Part shown: one piece after another, positions 18,710 to 33,355 of the stretch
Layout of the letters: each line of letters begins with the position of its first letter
How positions within the stretch are numbered: position 1 is the stretch's first letter
Origin: Gadus chalcogrammus
Taxonomy: Eukaryota > Chordata > Actinopteri > Gadiformes > Gadidae
Assembly: GCF_026213295.1 (NCBI RefSeq)
Contig: NC_079421.1
Coordinates: forward strand, 21,360,189 to 21,424,188
DNA: 64,000 nt
Reading direction: 5' to 3'
The notes under the pieces: generated by a model
Seen by the model: the letters and a program-made list of their open reading frames with translations, nothing else
Databases searched by the model: none
What the model was told of the DNA's origin: nothing
Position numbers and translations under genes: made by a program

Positions 18710-20052
18710 TCAGATGAGCTTCTTTTCTATGAAGAAGTCTTTGAGTCTGTTCATTTGCCAGAAGCCCACAGAGAGAAGGATGGTTGTCTGCACCACAGAC
18801 CACCACAGCACACTACGGTTGGTGTCCTCGCTGTTTTGACGAAAAACCTCTTCTCTCTCCTAAAGGGAACAGCAGAACAGGCTAGAGTGAAGAGAGTACG
18901 TAGTACGTTTTGTCCCTTACAAATAAATGAAGTAGTAAAAGTGCTTCACAATATCATGAGTGCATATATATTGCTATGCTCTAGCTAGACAGGACAGATA
19001 TCATTCATGATAAGTTATGAATACCCTTTGTTGGTCTTGCTGCCTGGTGATGTACATCATCTGATCAATCATATGATTCAGAGACTCCTCCATAGTGTGC
19101 AGGTTTTCCTTGGTCTTCTCTGAGCCTCTCTCAATGGGATGTTCTCCCATCTGAACATCCAAATGCAGTTTCTACACACACGCACACGCACAAGCACACA
19201 CACACACACACACACACTCAAACACACACGTAACACAAGCACACAGAGACACAGTAAGATACATGCACGTATAGGCACGTAGATAAACATGAGGTTGTGG
19301 TTTAGGTAACCCTAAATATGTAAGCAAAATCCTACCTTTGCTTGCATAAGATCATTTTTGTTTGGCAAAGGCGGTGATGAGCAAGTCTGTTTGTTTGTGT
19401 GTGTGTTTTCTCTGTCTGTGTGTGTCTGACTGATTATGTGTGTATGCCTGTCTGACGTGTCTGTCTATGTGTGTGTCTCTGTATGTTTATGTGTGTGCCT
19501 GTCCGACTGTGTTTGTGTGTGTGTGTGTGTGTGTGTGCGTGTGTTTCTCACAAGCTTTTCCTTGGCAAAGACAGAGAAGCTGGTAGAGTTGGTTTGGAAG
19601 CAGAGCAGGTGCTGTCCACTGGCATGAGAGGTGAAGGTGAATTTACCGTGTTTCCCGTAACGCTTGGTCATCAACACCTGCAGACCAGCCACACACCGCA
19701 CAGACAGGTGACAACATTTATAAATGTTCTAAAACGTATCTAGAGCTCAAAAACTAGACCATCAACTGGCCATTAGAAGTGGTTGATGGGACGAGATCAC
19801 TACATGGTTGGTCAGGGGACAAAGGGGATTAGAAATAGAGGGGTAAGGCACGGAGATAGAGAGATGGGTCTGGTGAATAGGAACACTTTTCTTAAAGGGT
19901 CTCGTTGGTCTGGTGTCTAGCATGTGCTTGGAGTGTGGTACCTCATTGCCAGGGTCTCGCACCGTGGTGGTCATACCCATTCGAGGTAGACCTGAACTCT
20001 GCTTCAGATCCCAAGGCTCTAGGAGGAAGTACCCTTATGGGAATTCACACAA

Positions 20053-20105
<53 letters not shown>

Positions 20106-20412
20106 TGATACATACAAACATACACACACGCACACTATTCATACATGTTTCCATGTGCTTAATAATAACTTTATTTTCAATGAGGAAATGAAAAGACTAG
20201 CATTATCTAAGTCAGATAAATACTACAATATTTGCTGATGCATTGTTCTCTCGACTTCTCTCTCCCATGGACTCACCTGTCACCAGCGTGCCTTCAGGGA
20301 TGTCCTCTATTATGCATCTCTCCTCCTGTTCTCCCAGGTCCATAAACATGGCCTCCACCAGCACCAGGTAACTCAGCAGGCAACACGCCACTCCACGCAA
20401 ACTCATTTTCAT
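18710..20412 (-). CDS. tmed11: Transmembrane emp24 domain-containing protein 11 (p24 family)
   Basis: p24 cargo receptor of COPI/COPII vesicles cycling between ER and Golgi. Five coding exons (high to low): 20277-20412, 19942-20033, 19552-19677, 19025-19171, 18710-18859. Together they give 651 nt, or 216 codons plus TGA, the normal p24 length. A signal peptide covers about residues 1-21. A GOLD domain follows with the cysteine pair C33 and C102 and an N-glycosylation motif at N106. Next come a coiled-coil stretch (119-183) and one transmembrane helix from about 184. The cytosolic tail has an FF motif and ends in KKLI, a dilysine COPI retrieval signal. The paralogue tmed11 is chosen because the neighbours are rnf212 and spon2, as at human 4p16.3, where the human copy is the pseudogene TMED11P. 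tmed4 or tmed9 cannot be excluded from sequence alone. The acceptors of introns 1 and 3 lie in TG repeats. A second in-frame ATG is two codons downstream of the chosen start. Confidence 0.92.
20056..20103. repeat. (AC)n in tmed11 intron 1
   Basis: In the tmed11 sense strand this is (TG)n ending about 22 bases before the exon 2 acceptor. Confidence 0.95.
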
Positions 20413-22090
20413 CCAAAACTACAACTTATTTACTGAACTACAAAATATATGAGTTAAAAGTATTGTTCTCGGCTGATGTATTCCATATGTTTCACACATG
20501 TGATCAATGTAGAATTCTTAAATGTTAGGCTACAGTACGGTTGTTATCTCGTAAAGGCTGCGTTGGAAAATGCCAGTGTGAGAAAATCCCAGGTGCTGTT
20601 GTAGTGACAAGGCATTCTACTGACGATGTGATTGGTCAACTCAGGAGCCTATAGAGTCAGAGATTAAAGGACACTGGTACCCCTCAAACGCATTGACCAG
20701 CATGAGTGATGTCACTACTGCATTACTAATTACTATTTTAAGCAGACCCTTTTATCTTTGTATTTTTGGTTGAAAGTCATATGCTTTAAGTGTCTAGTTT
20801 ATAGATGGAAGGTTTTCTAATATCCACAGTCACTTATATTTAGTGATATTCACTCAAGTAGGTGTCAGCCCTTCTACTTGGGGACCTACCCCATTTTACA
20901 GTTGTACCCTTTATTGTACCCCTCTCCAATTAAAACAAAAGTTATCCTCCAAGCAAAAAACCATGGCTTCTCCTTTCCTGTTGAACCCGCTACTCTATAT
21001 GAGTCATAATCCTCTTCCATGTCCTTGTTTTATGAACGAAGCCAGGCGGAAGGAGCCTTTAAAAGGGTTTTCCGAATGGCTATTCAATCTGGTACGCCCC
21101 CGCTCAGCGTCATGCAGTAGCTACCGTACGACGCCGCGCGGGGGCGTACCAGCCGTCTATAAAGCGAGATATCCTGGTCTGTTTTACCCATTGGCTTGCT
21201 GTGGTGCGGCTCGCCAGAGAAGAGAAAACTTGTGTTCTTCTTGTGTTGCGTCTCTGTGAGTTAGTGAATATGGGATTTGGTTGGATAATAATCATAATGG
21301 TTGCTTTTTTTATGAGGGGTTTCATATTGAAAACAACTGATGTGTCATGTGGGCCTAATACTCACAATAGAGTTTAGTGTGTTTAAATCATTGCTTGTCA
21401 AAATACTTTGAATACTTGATATCAATACTCATTGCTCTTGTTAGATGTATTTACATTTTATTGACAATAGACACATACACACATATACACAGTTATAAAC
21501 AGAATTATAATTGACTATTTTACAAAAAGTCACTTGTGATACATCAATAAGCAACAACAACAAAGACAAATATGAAATATTGCTGTAATCTTTAAAACTG
21601 TACAGTACAGGTTAAAATCCTGTAAATAAATGTGTTCTTTGTCCTGAGGAAAACAACCACAGTCAATTTAAAAACATTTGAAACACTCTAAAAACATATT
21701 TCAAATTGTGAAGCACCATATGAGCACCTTATCCTCCTGTGTTAAGACTATAGTTTTGCATTTTTATAAACTTGTCATTGTTTGAGATTCGGGGGAACCA
21801 AAATAAGGTGCTAGCAAACCACATTCTGCATCCTTTTAAATAGTTCCTGGTACACTAATTTAGTTTTAGGGGTTTGAAGGTGTAGTCTTTAGGGTTGGTA
21901 TTCCCTCAAACATCCTTTCTGATGCACAACAATGATTTTAACTCTACACTACTTTCAGATGGGAAGTCAACGCAGAGCGCTTCCTGTTGTTTCTCACTCT
22001 CCCCTTTCCTTTCCTCCCCTTTCCCTGTCTTCTCTCCTTCCGCTTCGTCCTCTCCTTTCTCTCCTTTTCCTCCCTCTGTCCCTGGCCTAG
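20413..22090. other. Intergenic, tmed11 to spon2
   Basis: Holds the tmed11 promoter side and the spon2 3' flank. At 21090-21103 and 21138-21151 there is a perfect 14-bp inverted repeat (TGGTACGCCCCCGC), followed at 21156 by TCTATAAAG. This GC-rich, promoter-like island may be an old LTR or MITE fragment. No coding ORF is credible. Confidence 0.5.
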
Positions 22091-25000
22091 TCATAAGCAG
22101 TTATCGGGGGTGCACTTCTTCTCCTCCTCCAGCAGAGGGCAGGCCGTTCCGTGGTTGGCCGAGTGCATGAGCACGTAGCGTGTGCGGTGCCTCACGCCCG
22201 AGTCTCCGCACTTCCCTTTGCACAAGCCCCACGGAGACCATGGGGAAACCTCGCAATCCAGGGGAGTTTCTGCAGAAAAGGGAAGGCATAACTAAATTCA
22301 ATAATTCTCAAAAAAAACCTTAAGAACCAGTTATCCTAGAATGCTACTAATTTTAAAGCCATTATAAGGGTTTAATAATCAATACTTGCAATATAGTATA
22401 GAATAATTTAGAAAGGTGTACGTTTATGTTTAGTTGGCTGTCTTTTTCACTTTTCTATTGTTTTATCTCTTAGAATGCTAAAATATTTAGCTAGGATATT
22501 GCAATGTAGCAATATTAAGCCATATGTGTATACCTCATATGTGAGTCTTTATCTTTGCTAAATATAAAATCAAAAACCATTAAAGTACAGTCTGGTAAAT
22601 GTTAGAATTCCTTAGGTTGCCATTAAGAAGTGCTTTCTTGGCAACAATTGGGTCGGTTGAAGGTAAACAGTTGGAGTACATCTGGTTAATTAAAGCTGAA
22701 TCACCCTTTAAAACCACATCTCTTATCATTAATGTAATGCTGAGTAGCCAAGTCAGCTGCATACACACAAGCACATACACACCACACGCACGCACAAACA
22801 CCCGCATTCACACACACACACACACAAACACACATATTCAAACTCACACACACAAGCACACATACCCTCAATCATAGCACTGCATCTCTTCCTGTAAGCC
22901 ATTCTTTGCCAAAAAAGCCGTTTGTTTAAAATAGTTGTTGAACATAGCTTTTAAGCTTGTCTGGTATTGTCATAATTTTTCTGTGCGATTTATCTCTGTA
23001 TCTCTCTCTTTCTCCCTCTCCCTCTCTCTCTCTCTCTCCCTCTCTCTCTCCCTATCCCTCTCCCCCTCTCTCTCTCCCTCTCTCTCTTCCTCCCTCTTCC
23101 TCTCTCTCTCTGTGTCTAATCCGGTGCTAGGCCAGGCTCGCTCGCCCACGGTGGGATGATCTTATAAAAACATTGATAGGCATCGCAGACAGCGGCTCGT
23201 GGACCAGAGTGGAATAGCAGACGGCCATGGAGGAGGAGGAGCAGGAGGAGGAGGAGGAGGAGGAGAGAAGGGAAGACGAAATGACAGACGGAGGTTTTGA
23301 CAAGAGGTTAGAGTCGACATCTTCAAGCATGAATGGGCTCAGATCTACTGTGCAGGTCGCTCTGACCGACAAAGAGATGTTGAATCGTCGGAGGTTAACG
23401 TGACACGCTCTGACTCAACTGACGCAAGGCATTGTATAAGCGATCTGTGATTAACAAGAAACAAACCCCAAAAACATTTGGTCAATTCCACCACCCTGTG
23501 TTCCCTATCCTCAGGGGGGGGGGGGGGGTCATAAAATATACTGGATGGATGGGTGGAGAGAAGAGGGGATGAAACGACAGGGAACTGAAGTCAGGAAGGA
23601 AGGAAGGAAGGAAGGAAGGAAGGAGTTTGAAGTGAAGAGAAAACCTGGAGACCCCGACCGTTTTCTTGGCCACCACACATGCATGTCTTGTGTGTTTGTT
23701 GACAGGTAGCCATGGTTACAGACTATGATGGTGTGGCGCGATGTCATGTCGGAATAAAACCACGGTCCACCAATGGATGGCTTTGATTTCCCTTCCCTGT
23801 GGTGCTGTCACACGCCTTGCCCACTTTTTCCACCTCAGTCTGCTTATAAAGACTTTATGATGAATAAATAAAAGTAATTAAAATGCCAGTCTTGAATTCC
23901 GTTCAGGCCTCAGACAGTGTGTCCTTTCTTAAAGGGAATATCAACAGCTAATATGTAGAGCAAATATAATTTGTCACACATGGAAGATTTAGGATTGCTA
24001 GGTTTACTTCAATTAAATAACTTAAGCCATTAAGCTAAGCTATTGAAAAAAGGGATTGAATCACTGATGAAGATGAATATTCATATCCAAGATTTCTGTT
24101 TGCATATAGGGGCCGACATAGATCTGCATATCTCGTCCGAGCTATTGAAAATACCTTTTCCATCACCTTTTCCATTGGGATTCTGCTGACCCACTGAAGC
24201 TGGTGTTAGCAGACTGTTAGCCTTGGGAACAGCTAATGAGCTTATTTAGTCAAACCCAGAGCCCCAGCACATTTTTAAACACAGAAACTCCTGCTTCCTA
24301 TTCTGGGGGATCTGACCTACTCAGCGAGAGACACGCTGACATACTCAATTTATTAGGAGAAATTTCCAGGGTGTTGAAGTTCCTTTCTTCCCATGTCAAT
24401 GCGTAAATTGTTCCATGTGAATGAGAATACAACCACATGTGCCAAGTGTAGCAGCTTCTGGCACTTAACTTGTTATCTTAGGTGTTGATCCAATCTTTCA
24501 AGCATTCAGACTCAATATACCATGTGTTTGGTCCGCCTTAATATATGCTACCCATCTTGACTTAAAACTGACAGTTTTCATTGTCAATGGCCTACATTTT
24601 ACGTCTGTTTGATAGAACCGCACGCGAGGAATGGCTGAGATGGTCATTTATCCACTCAACAGTTCAACTCAACCTTAACCAAACCCTCCCCTCTAGATCT
24701 CCCCCGTGCTGTTTGGAGCACAGGTAAGGGGTCAAACACTATTTAATGGCAAACGGCCGGAAGGCTTTGTAACTTACTGATGTGCTTCTCTTCAATCTCG
24801 TTGTCGGTTGGCAGTTGGTTTGACTGGGTGGGTTCCGCTGGAAGGCTGATGATCTGATTGGTCTTCCTTGTCTTGGTCAGCGTCACTTTGGCGATGGCTG
24901 GGAGGTGCTTGAGGCGTGGGTAGAAGAAGGAGTTGGCAGGGTGGCTGGGGGAGGAGGAGGTGATCTGCGTAGGAGATTAACCATCAGAATCAGTGAGGTT

Positions 25001-27124
25001 CTGGTGGTTTTTTGGAGGCCATTTTGATCATGTCGGCTGTGAAGGACAGGTGACGATAAAGGATGGTTTTGCTGTGTCGGTGCATTGGGTGAAGCAAATA
25101 GAATTTGATGGCATAGCAGTCAATGCATTGTAAAATAATTGCTTATGATACAATAGTTTAACAATTTAGGCTTAGTGGTTTCAAAGTAATTTGCTTCAAA
25201 AGAGTGGCTGGTGAATTAAAGGAAAGGAATTAAGAAATGTATGCTACAAACAGCACAGTTCTTTACTTCTATTATGACTATAGACAGCACTGTGATGACT
25301 TGACCACCATTGTCAAAGGATTAGTCAACCAGCGATGTAATCTGGAATCTTATGAAGGAGCCTGATCATGTACACAGACAGATAGATTGAGAAACACTCG
25401 CTCTAATAACTCCATCAGGTAGACGGTATCAAGTAAGCTATACTATATTATGGCCTGAAGAGGAGTGTGGGATGAAGGTCCCTGGGCCGACCTGCATGAC
25501 CTTGTCCTGGGGGATGGTCTCATAGTTGGGTGAGGAGAAGGTGAAGCCGCTGTCGGTTCCTGCGTCGTAGGGGAAGAGCTCCAATGAAACGTTCTCCTTC
25601 CATTGGCCGCCCTCGCAGAGGTCCAGGCTGTCCACGCCCACGAACCAATCAGGGCTGGGGACGATGCGTACCATGAAGGACAGCTAGAGAGTGGGGGAGT
25701 CGGAAGGGCGGGGGGAGGGAGTCAGGAGGAAGAGTGAGAGTGAGAGAGATGTTATACTATTTGTTCGTTTATTAAGGGCCATCAATTACTTAAAGGACTA
25801 TTTGTCTTTATGTGTCTCTGGGTCAGCAGGTCAAAGGTCACTGTCAAATTCTGGGGACAAAATTCACCGTGGAATCAGGGTTTCTCTTCAACATTGAATC
25901 AGGGTCTAGAGTTACTTTCTAGTTCTAAAGTCAGAGGGAATATTACAAAAGTAAAATCAATATCAGACTAAAATATATTTCGTCAATTGCACTGATTTGG
26001 ACGTACCAGCGAAAACATTTCACTAACCGCCTAGGTGGTCGTCCTCCATCCTATTTTATCCTTCCCCTTTCTATCCTTACTGGCATCTGTCTCTCACGAC
26101 CCACCGCTTAATTTAATGGCCAGCTTGTTTTAGGTTCAAAAGTTCTGTCAAAACAAGCCAGTTACACAGCAAGGTCCTCGGGGAATGGCTGAGAACAAAC
26201 CTCACTGCATTGTTTCCGATCGTGTTTGGACAAGCTTCAGAAAACAACATGAAAAAACCTGTCTAGATCTTTGTTTTATATTCTAACATCTGATATAATC
26301 TAATTCGGATGAACCGTATTAGATACTTATGGTCGAAGATTGGCTCTGGTGAAGGTCTTGAAATACAGTGTCTCACAACCTTGTCAAACTGGGATGGGAT
26401 TTACCTTTCACCTTTGCTTCACCTTTGCGTCCCCTTTGGCACATGCTCACAAGGGGGCTTCAATTAGACCCCTGTGTGTGAGAGTTTATTTTTGCCTGTG
26501 TTTGTGTGACATTGTGTGTGTGTGTTTGCATTTTTCTGTGTGTGTGTGTGTGTTTGTCTATGTTTGTGTGAGTCTATGTGCAATTTGTGCATAGTCGTAT
26601 GTGTCTGTGTGTGTGTGAAGCATTATTTTATTTTAAGCATTTTAAGCATTTTTGTATGCGTGTGTGTGTATGTTGGTTTGTCCGTGCATGGGTATGTGTG
26701 TTTGTGTGTGTGTATGTGGGTGTGTTTGTTTGTGTGTGACGCAACGTCCGTTAGAAGGTCATGTAGGGACATGTCATGTGAGGGATTGCGGCGGGACTGA
26801 ATAGAAACAGGTGCTTGGGGGGGGGGGGGGGGGGGGCTTACATAGGGGTTGCTGGCGAAGACCTCAAACTCAGCACTGGCCTGTCCACTCCCGGCCGTCA
26901 CGGCGGGCGTGGAGAACACCCCGAGGACGCTCTGGGCGCGCTGGCCGGCCGCCTCCACCTCCTTCATCAGGGTCCACGCCTCCCCCTTCTCCGTGAACTC
27001 CCGCACGCCGTTACTGGTGAAGTCACCTCGCCGCCACATGTGGTAGTCAACGCTGTGACTCACCCCTGGGGAGGGAGAGGGGGGAGAGGATAGGGAAGGG
27101 GGGAGAGAGAGGGAGGGAGAGAGG

Positions 27125-27213
<89 letters not shown>

Positions 27214-27845
27214 GATTAGAGAGGAAGGGGATGGGTGGAGAGAGAGAGGGACATGAAGAGAGCAGGAGAGAGAGAATAGATGTGGGGAGAGGAGTGAGAG
27301 AGAGAGAGAGAGTGAGAGAGAGCACAGGAGGATCATGGTTAAACTCTGCCCCGGTGTGGGAGGTGTTGACGTGAGTGTAAGTTCAGGTAGTGGGAATTAT
27401 TGGCAGGTGAAACCGTTGCCTCATCCAATTCTTCTCCTACACAAACACATGGACCGAAAGGTGCCAATAAACACACATATACAAACGTATAAAAAGTAAC
27501 AGATGTTCAATAACACCTACGGGAACCTAGAGACTGGACAGAATTCCTGTAGCTTTTCATCCAATCATAAAGCAAGGAAATGTTATTCAATCCAGAACCA
27601 CCAACAACAACATTGCTTCCTTGAAACTCACCAATCAGGTTGGACCACTGGGCAGGGGGGCGGTAGATGGGGTACTGCTTGGGGAAGGCGTCTTGTGTCC
27701 ACTTGCCGGTGAACGTGAGGCTGTAGTGCGCGCTCTCGTCAGGCGTGCACGTGGGCGCGTCGGTGGGTACGGGCATGGGCGTCACCAGGCATGCCAGGAA
27801 ACACACACTGATCAGCGCCCGTTGGAGAGATGGGAGGACAGCCAT
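22091..27845 (-). CDS. spon2: Spondin-2 (mindin), secreted matrix protein
   Basis: Secreted extracellular-matrix protein of the F-spondin family. In mammals mindin acts as an opsonin and integrin ligand. Five coding exons (high to low): 27632-27845, 26842-27065, 25492-25683, 24778-24964, 22091-22269. They sum to 996 nt, 331 codons plus TGA, the same length as human SPON2. Residues 1 to about 25 are a signal peptide. A spondin domain covers about 30-215, with family blocks such as [35 protein letters not shown] and [15 protein letters not shown] linker leads to a C-terminal thrombospondin type-1 repeat (about 275-331) with WSPWGLC and paired cysteines, ending CTPDNCL. Exon 2 runs upstream of the ATG to a likely acceptor at 27879. 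The exon 4 donor is GTCGGC, a weak match, but phase and homology support it. Whether this is the a or b teleost paralogue cannot be told here. Confidence 0.95.
27113..27211. repeat. (AG)n in spon2 intron 2
   Basis: In the spon2 sense strand this is (CT)n and forms part of a long pyrimidine tract leading to the exon 3 acceptor at 27066. Confidence 0.9.
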
Positions 27846-29178
27846 GATGGTTTTAGTGGTGGTGGTGGTGGTGAGGGTTCTGGGAGAGGGCGAGGCAAGA
27901 CCTGATGTTGGGAGAGAGGGGGACATGAAGGTGTTGGGAGGAGGGCAGGAGGGGGGAGAACGAGTAGAGGGGTGGGGAGGAGGGAGGGAGACGAGGAGTG
28001 AGAGTGGGATGAGAGAGGGGTGGGACAGAGGGGGTAAGAGAGATAGGGAGAGGGGGGTGGGACAGAGAGGGGACGAGAGAGAGAGAGCGGTGGTTGAAAG
28101 AGAGACGGGTGTTAGGGAACAGTGATGCAATTTTATGGGGGTCTGTCATCCTTGCTGCACCAGATTTTAATTGATCATTATTGGAAACATGCAGCAGCAC
28201 ACTGATGCCAACACACATTAGTTACAGCACGCTCTTACACCATCAAACTTTGGTTTTATCTGATGTGAAAAGATTTTGTTTTCAGTCGTTTATGACGGCC
28301 TCTGCTAGTCAGCTGTGGAGTCCACGCCTCGGAGTGGGCTGCTACCCGAGAGAGAGAGAGAGAATGAGGGAGTGCGCAGAAAGCATCTGTCTCCAGCATC
28401 AGTGTAGAGTTTAACAAGTTGGACTGCAGTCTGGCCAGCACTCACATTTAACAACCTTTCAACTGTTCAACGATCACAGCATGGGACTAAGTGAAAGCAA
28501 ATGAAGATTTAGGGAGTAGGTAGAGGTTAGGAGATTGAGATTATTTGCAGAGAGCAGGGAAGTATAGGGTGCCACCTGCAACTAATGATACTGTCAAGCA
28601 GGTACTTTTACGCTCCAGATAAGAGACAAGGTGTTATCCACACTGCAACTGAAGATAGGAAACATGATTGACCCTAATGTATTTCTTTCTATAGAGTATG
28701 TATGGGCATGCACATAAATGTTATGTCATGCTTTTGCAGCGGGTTTTTTGTCAGCAGTAAAATAACTCTTTAACAAAAAAAAAGTTACAATCAGCGTCAG
28801 CTGTGATGTCATACCTGGCAAAAAATAATAACCAATCGTTTTTCATCGTCAATTGAAATGAGCCAATCGCTCTCTTCTTCTTGCAAAGGAGCATATTATA
28901 AAGCGATGTCTGCACAAACAGCACATTGTTCGTACATTAAATTATTAAACGCAACTCAATAACTAGGATTAGGATTATGATATTGATTGCATTTCAATAC
29001 ATCCTGTGGCATAAGCTAAACATATCTCGACATGTATTTATTTTCACAACATTACGACTCTGGTTTTTCAGAAGTTAATAGTTTCATGCATGCGTTCATT
29101 CATCCTTCTCTCCTCACACACTCTGCTAATCATGCTGTGGGCTGGCCTGGGGAGGTAAAGTGTGAAAGGTCTACTCAC

Positions 29179-29345
29179 TGCTGCGTGCTGGGAGTCCCGA
29201 TGTGGGAGGGACGGCGATGGAGGAGCAGAGAGGGGAGCGGTGGTGAGGAGACGGAGGGGGGGAGGAGGAGGAGCAGAACGGAGGATCTCTGGCTGTCTGG
29301 ACGACGGACTGCAACTCCTACAACTCCTCTCTGCTTTTTATGTCA
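29179..29345 (-). promoter_or_regulatory. spon2: Probable spon2 promoter and non-coding exon 1
   Basis: On the minus strand a TATA-like ATAAAAA sits at about 29336-29342. Some 30 bases further, near 29307, a transcript could begin and run to a strong donor (GTGAGT) at 29173-29178. The only in-phase partner is the acceptor at 27880, upstream of the spon2 start codon. This arrangement is inferred from motif spacing, without transcript evidence. Confidence 0.4.
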
Positions 29346-29774
29346 AATAGGAGGCCTCCCCCAAACACGGCCAAGCCCGTCCCCTCCTCTGCTGCTCCCT
29401 CTCTCTCCCTTTCTATCCCTCTCTCACTTCTTCCTGTTTCCATCCTCCTCTCCTCTCCTCGCCTCCCCCACGCTCCACGCTCTCGTACCCTCGTTTCATT
29501 TCCTTTCTCTTTATTTTCTTTCTCCCCCTCTCTTCCTCTAGTCTATCTCTTCTTTCAATCTATCTGCCTCTTCTCATCTTGTCCCCTACTACAACCCCCC
29601 CTCCCCCCTCCCCCCCCCCCCCCGTGAAATAAATCCCTGGCGCCATTGCCACCTCCTCTTGTCTCTTCCCCACTCTTCTCCAACCTCCACACACCCCTCC
29701 TCTCTCTTCCTCTTCCTCCTCCTCCTCCCATTAGATGAGTACTAGCTGATGGGTTATTGAGCCCAATAATGTCC

Positions 29775-29913
<139 letters not shown>

Positions 29914-30664
29914 GTGATCTTATGATGAATAACCACACTGGTCGGTTACCCCTACTAGTCCCTACCCCCCCCACTATCCCTCTTGGGGCGCTTGATTAAA
30001 GGATTATATTGCTTAAATGCACACAGTGACTGAACAATGCAGGCACTGTGTGTTGGATCCCGCGTTATCAAGCACATGGGTGGGTTGACATGTTTACGAG
30101 TGTTGGTTCCAGCGGCGTCATGGCGATTGATTGATTGATTGAGTTAGTGTCAACAGGCGAGGCGGTATGCGTCGTATGTCGTAATAATAAACCATTGCTT
30201 AGACATGATGCATGCAGATGCACGCAACTGTCGTGGAGGGAATACAGCACGAAAACAACAACAGTAGATTAGTGACCGGGCAACAGTGCAAACAGTTCAG
30301 TAGTTTTGGTTTCTAACAGCAAGGCCGCAGACTAACGGCATGCAGCTGTAGCCCAAGATACATGATCACAGCTATCAACACCACCCGGAGAACCTCTTAG
30401 GGTTATCATTTATTTGGCTGTATTTTTCCGACACACAAATGTACCCCCCTACCAGGAAACCCGACTAACAAGACTAATATTTTGCAAAAGGTCACCTGTT
30501 CAACGCTCGAACTGCAGGCCTGGACAGTGTTCATTGCTGGCACACAGTTAATGCTGCAAACGTCCTCGCAATACTGGAAAGATTTACTCTTTTTCATCCT
30601 TTTTTTTTTTACATAAGCACTTGTTTGGTTCCCGTGTTGTGTCTTTCTGGGGCCCTCTCTCGCA

Positions 30665-30832
30665 GGGGCCCGTTTCTCCTCCAGTCAGGGGCCCGTTTCT
30701 CCTCCAGTCAGGGGCCCGTTTCTCCTCCAGTCAGGGGCCCGTTTCTCCTCCAGTCAGGGGCCCGTTTCGCCTCCAGTCAGGGGCCCGTTTCTCCTCCAGT
30801 CAGGGGCCCGTTTCTCCTCCAGTCAGGGGCCC
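30665..30832. repeat. Minisatellite, 23-bp unit, about 7 copies
   Basis: The unit is GGGGCCCGTTTCTCCTCCAG plus TCA, repeated head to tail. One unit carries TTTCGCC in place of TTTCTCC; the rest are identical. The ORFs across it are only a reading of the repeat. Confidence 0.95.
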
Positions 30833-30967
30833 GGTGTGTTTAGACTGCGTCCGGACAGAGGGAGCTGTGTCCCTGCTCCCGGGGTTTTACGGTGTGTGAA
30901 ATGCGACCACCACACCACGACTGGGGGGTGCGAGAGGTTGCACTGCGTTGGCTGGGATCCTGCGCAC

Positions 30968-31002
<35 letters not shown>

Positions 31003-31148
31003 GGGGGGGGGGTGGTTCTGCTCTCCCCGGGGGCGTCTGTCGCTGGGCTCAAAAGGCCCCTGAGCTGAGGGAGCTGGAGGTGGCAGAGGAAACACCCCGC
31101 ATGCTCACGCGCAAGCAATCACCTGCCCAAACATACAGCCACATGCAC

Positions 31149-31197
31149 GCTCCCACACACACACTAATCGCAGAGATTAGTGTGTGTGTGTGTGGGA
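31149..31197. other. Hairpin built on facing (CA)n and (TG)n
   Basis: GCTCCCACACAC...CTAATC (31149-31169) faces GATTAG...GTGTGGGAGC (31175-31197) across a 5-base loop. The non-repeat ends GCTCCC and CTAATC pair too, so this is more than chance AC/GT pairing. Confidence 0.6.
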
Positions 31198-31413
31198 GCT
31201 CAATCATTGCTGCAAAGCCGCTCGCAGCCACAAAAGCATGACCCCTCTCTCGCTCTCTCCCTCTACCCTCGCTCTTTCTCTCTTGCCCCTTTCTCGCCCC
31301 TTCTCTGTTACACTCTTAGCGCATTCTGCTGAGTCAGACAGGGTCTAATGCTTCCCATATGGTGACAGCCTTGCTAAAAGGCTCAATCCAGGCCATTGGC
31401 ACACATGCACACG

Positions 31414-33355
<1,942 letters not shown>

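Noticed and set aside
26623..27336. 237-codon minus ORF taken as one exon
   Set aside because: Only 26842-27065 is coding (spon2 exon 3); the rest is (CT)n, poly-C and TG-rich intron.
30665..30832. Regularly spaced repeats considered as a CRISPR array
   Set aside because: The units are contiguous with no unique spacers, and the genome is a vertebrate's.
30621..30899. Proline-rich repeated ORF
   Set aside because: It is the 23-bp minisatellite read in frame; 23 is not a multiple of 3, so the periodic peptide shifts frame and is not a protein repeat.
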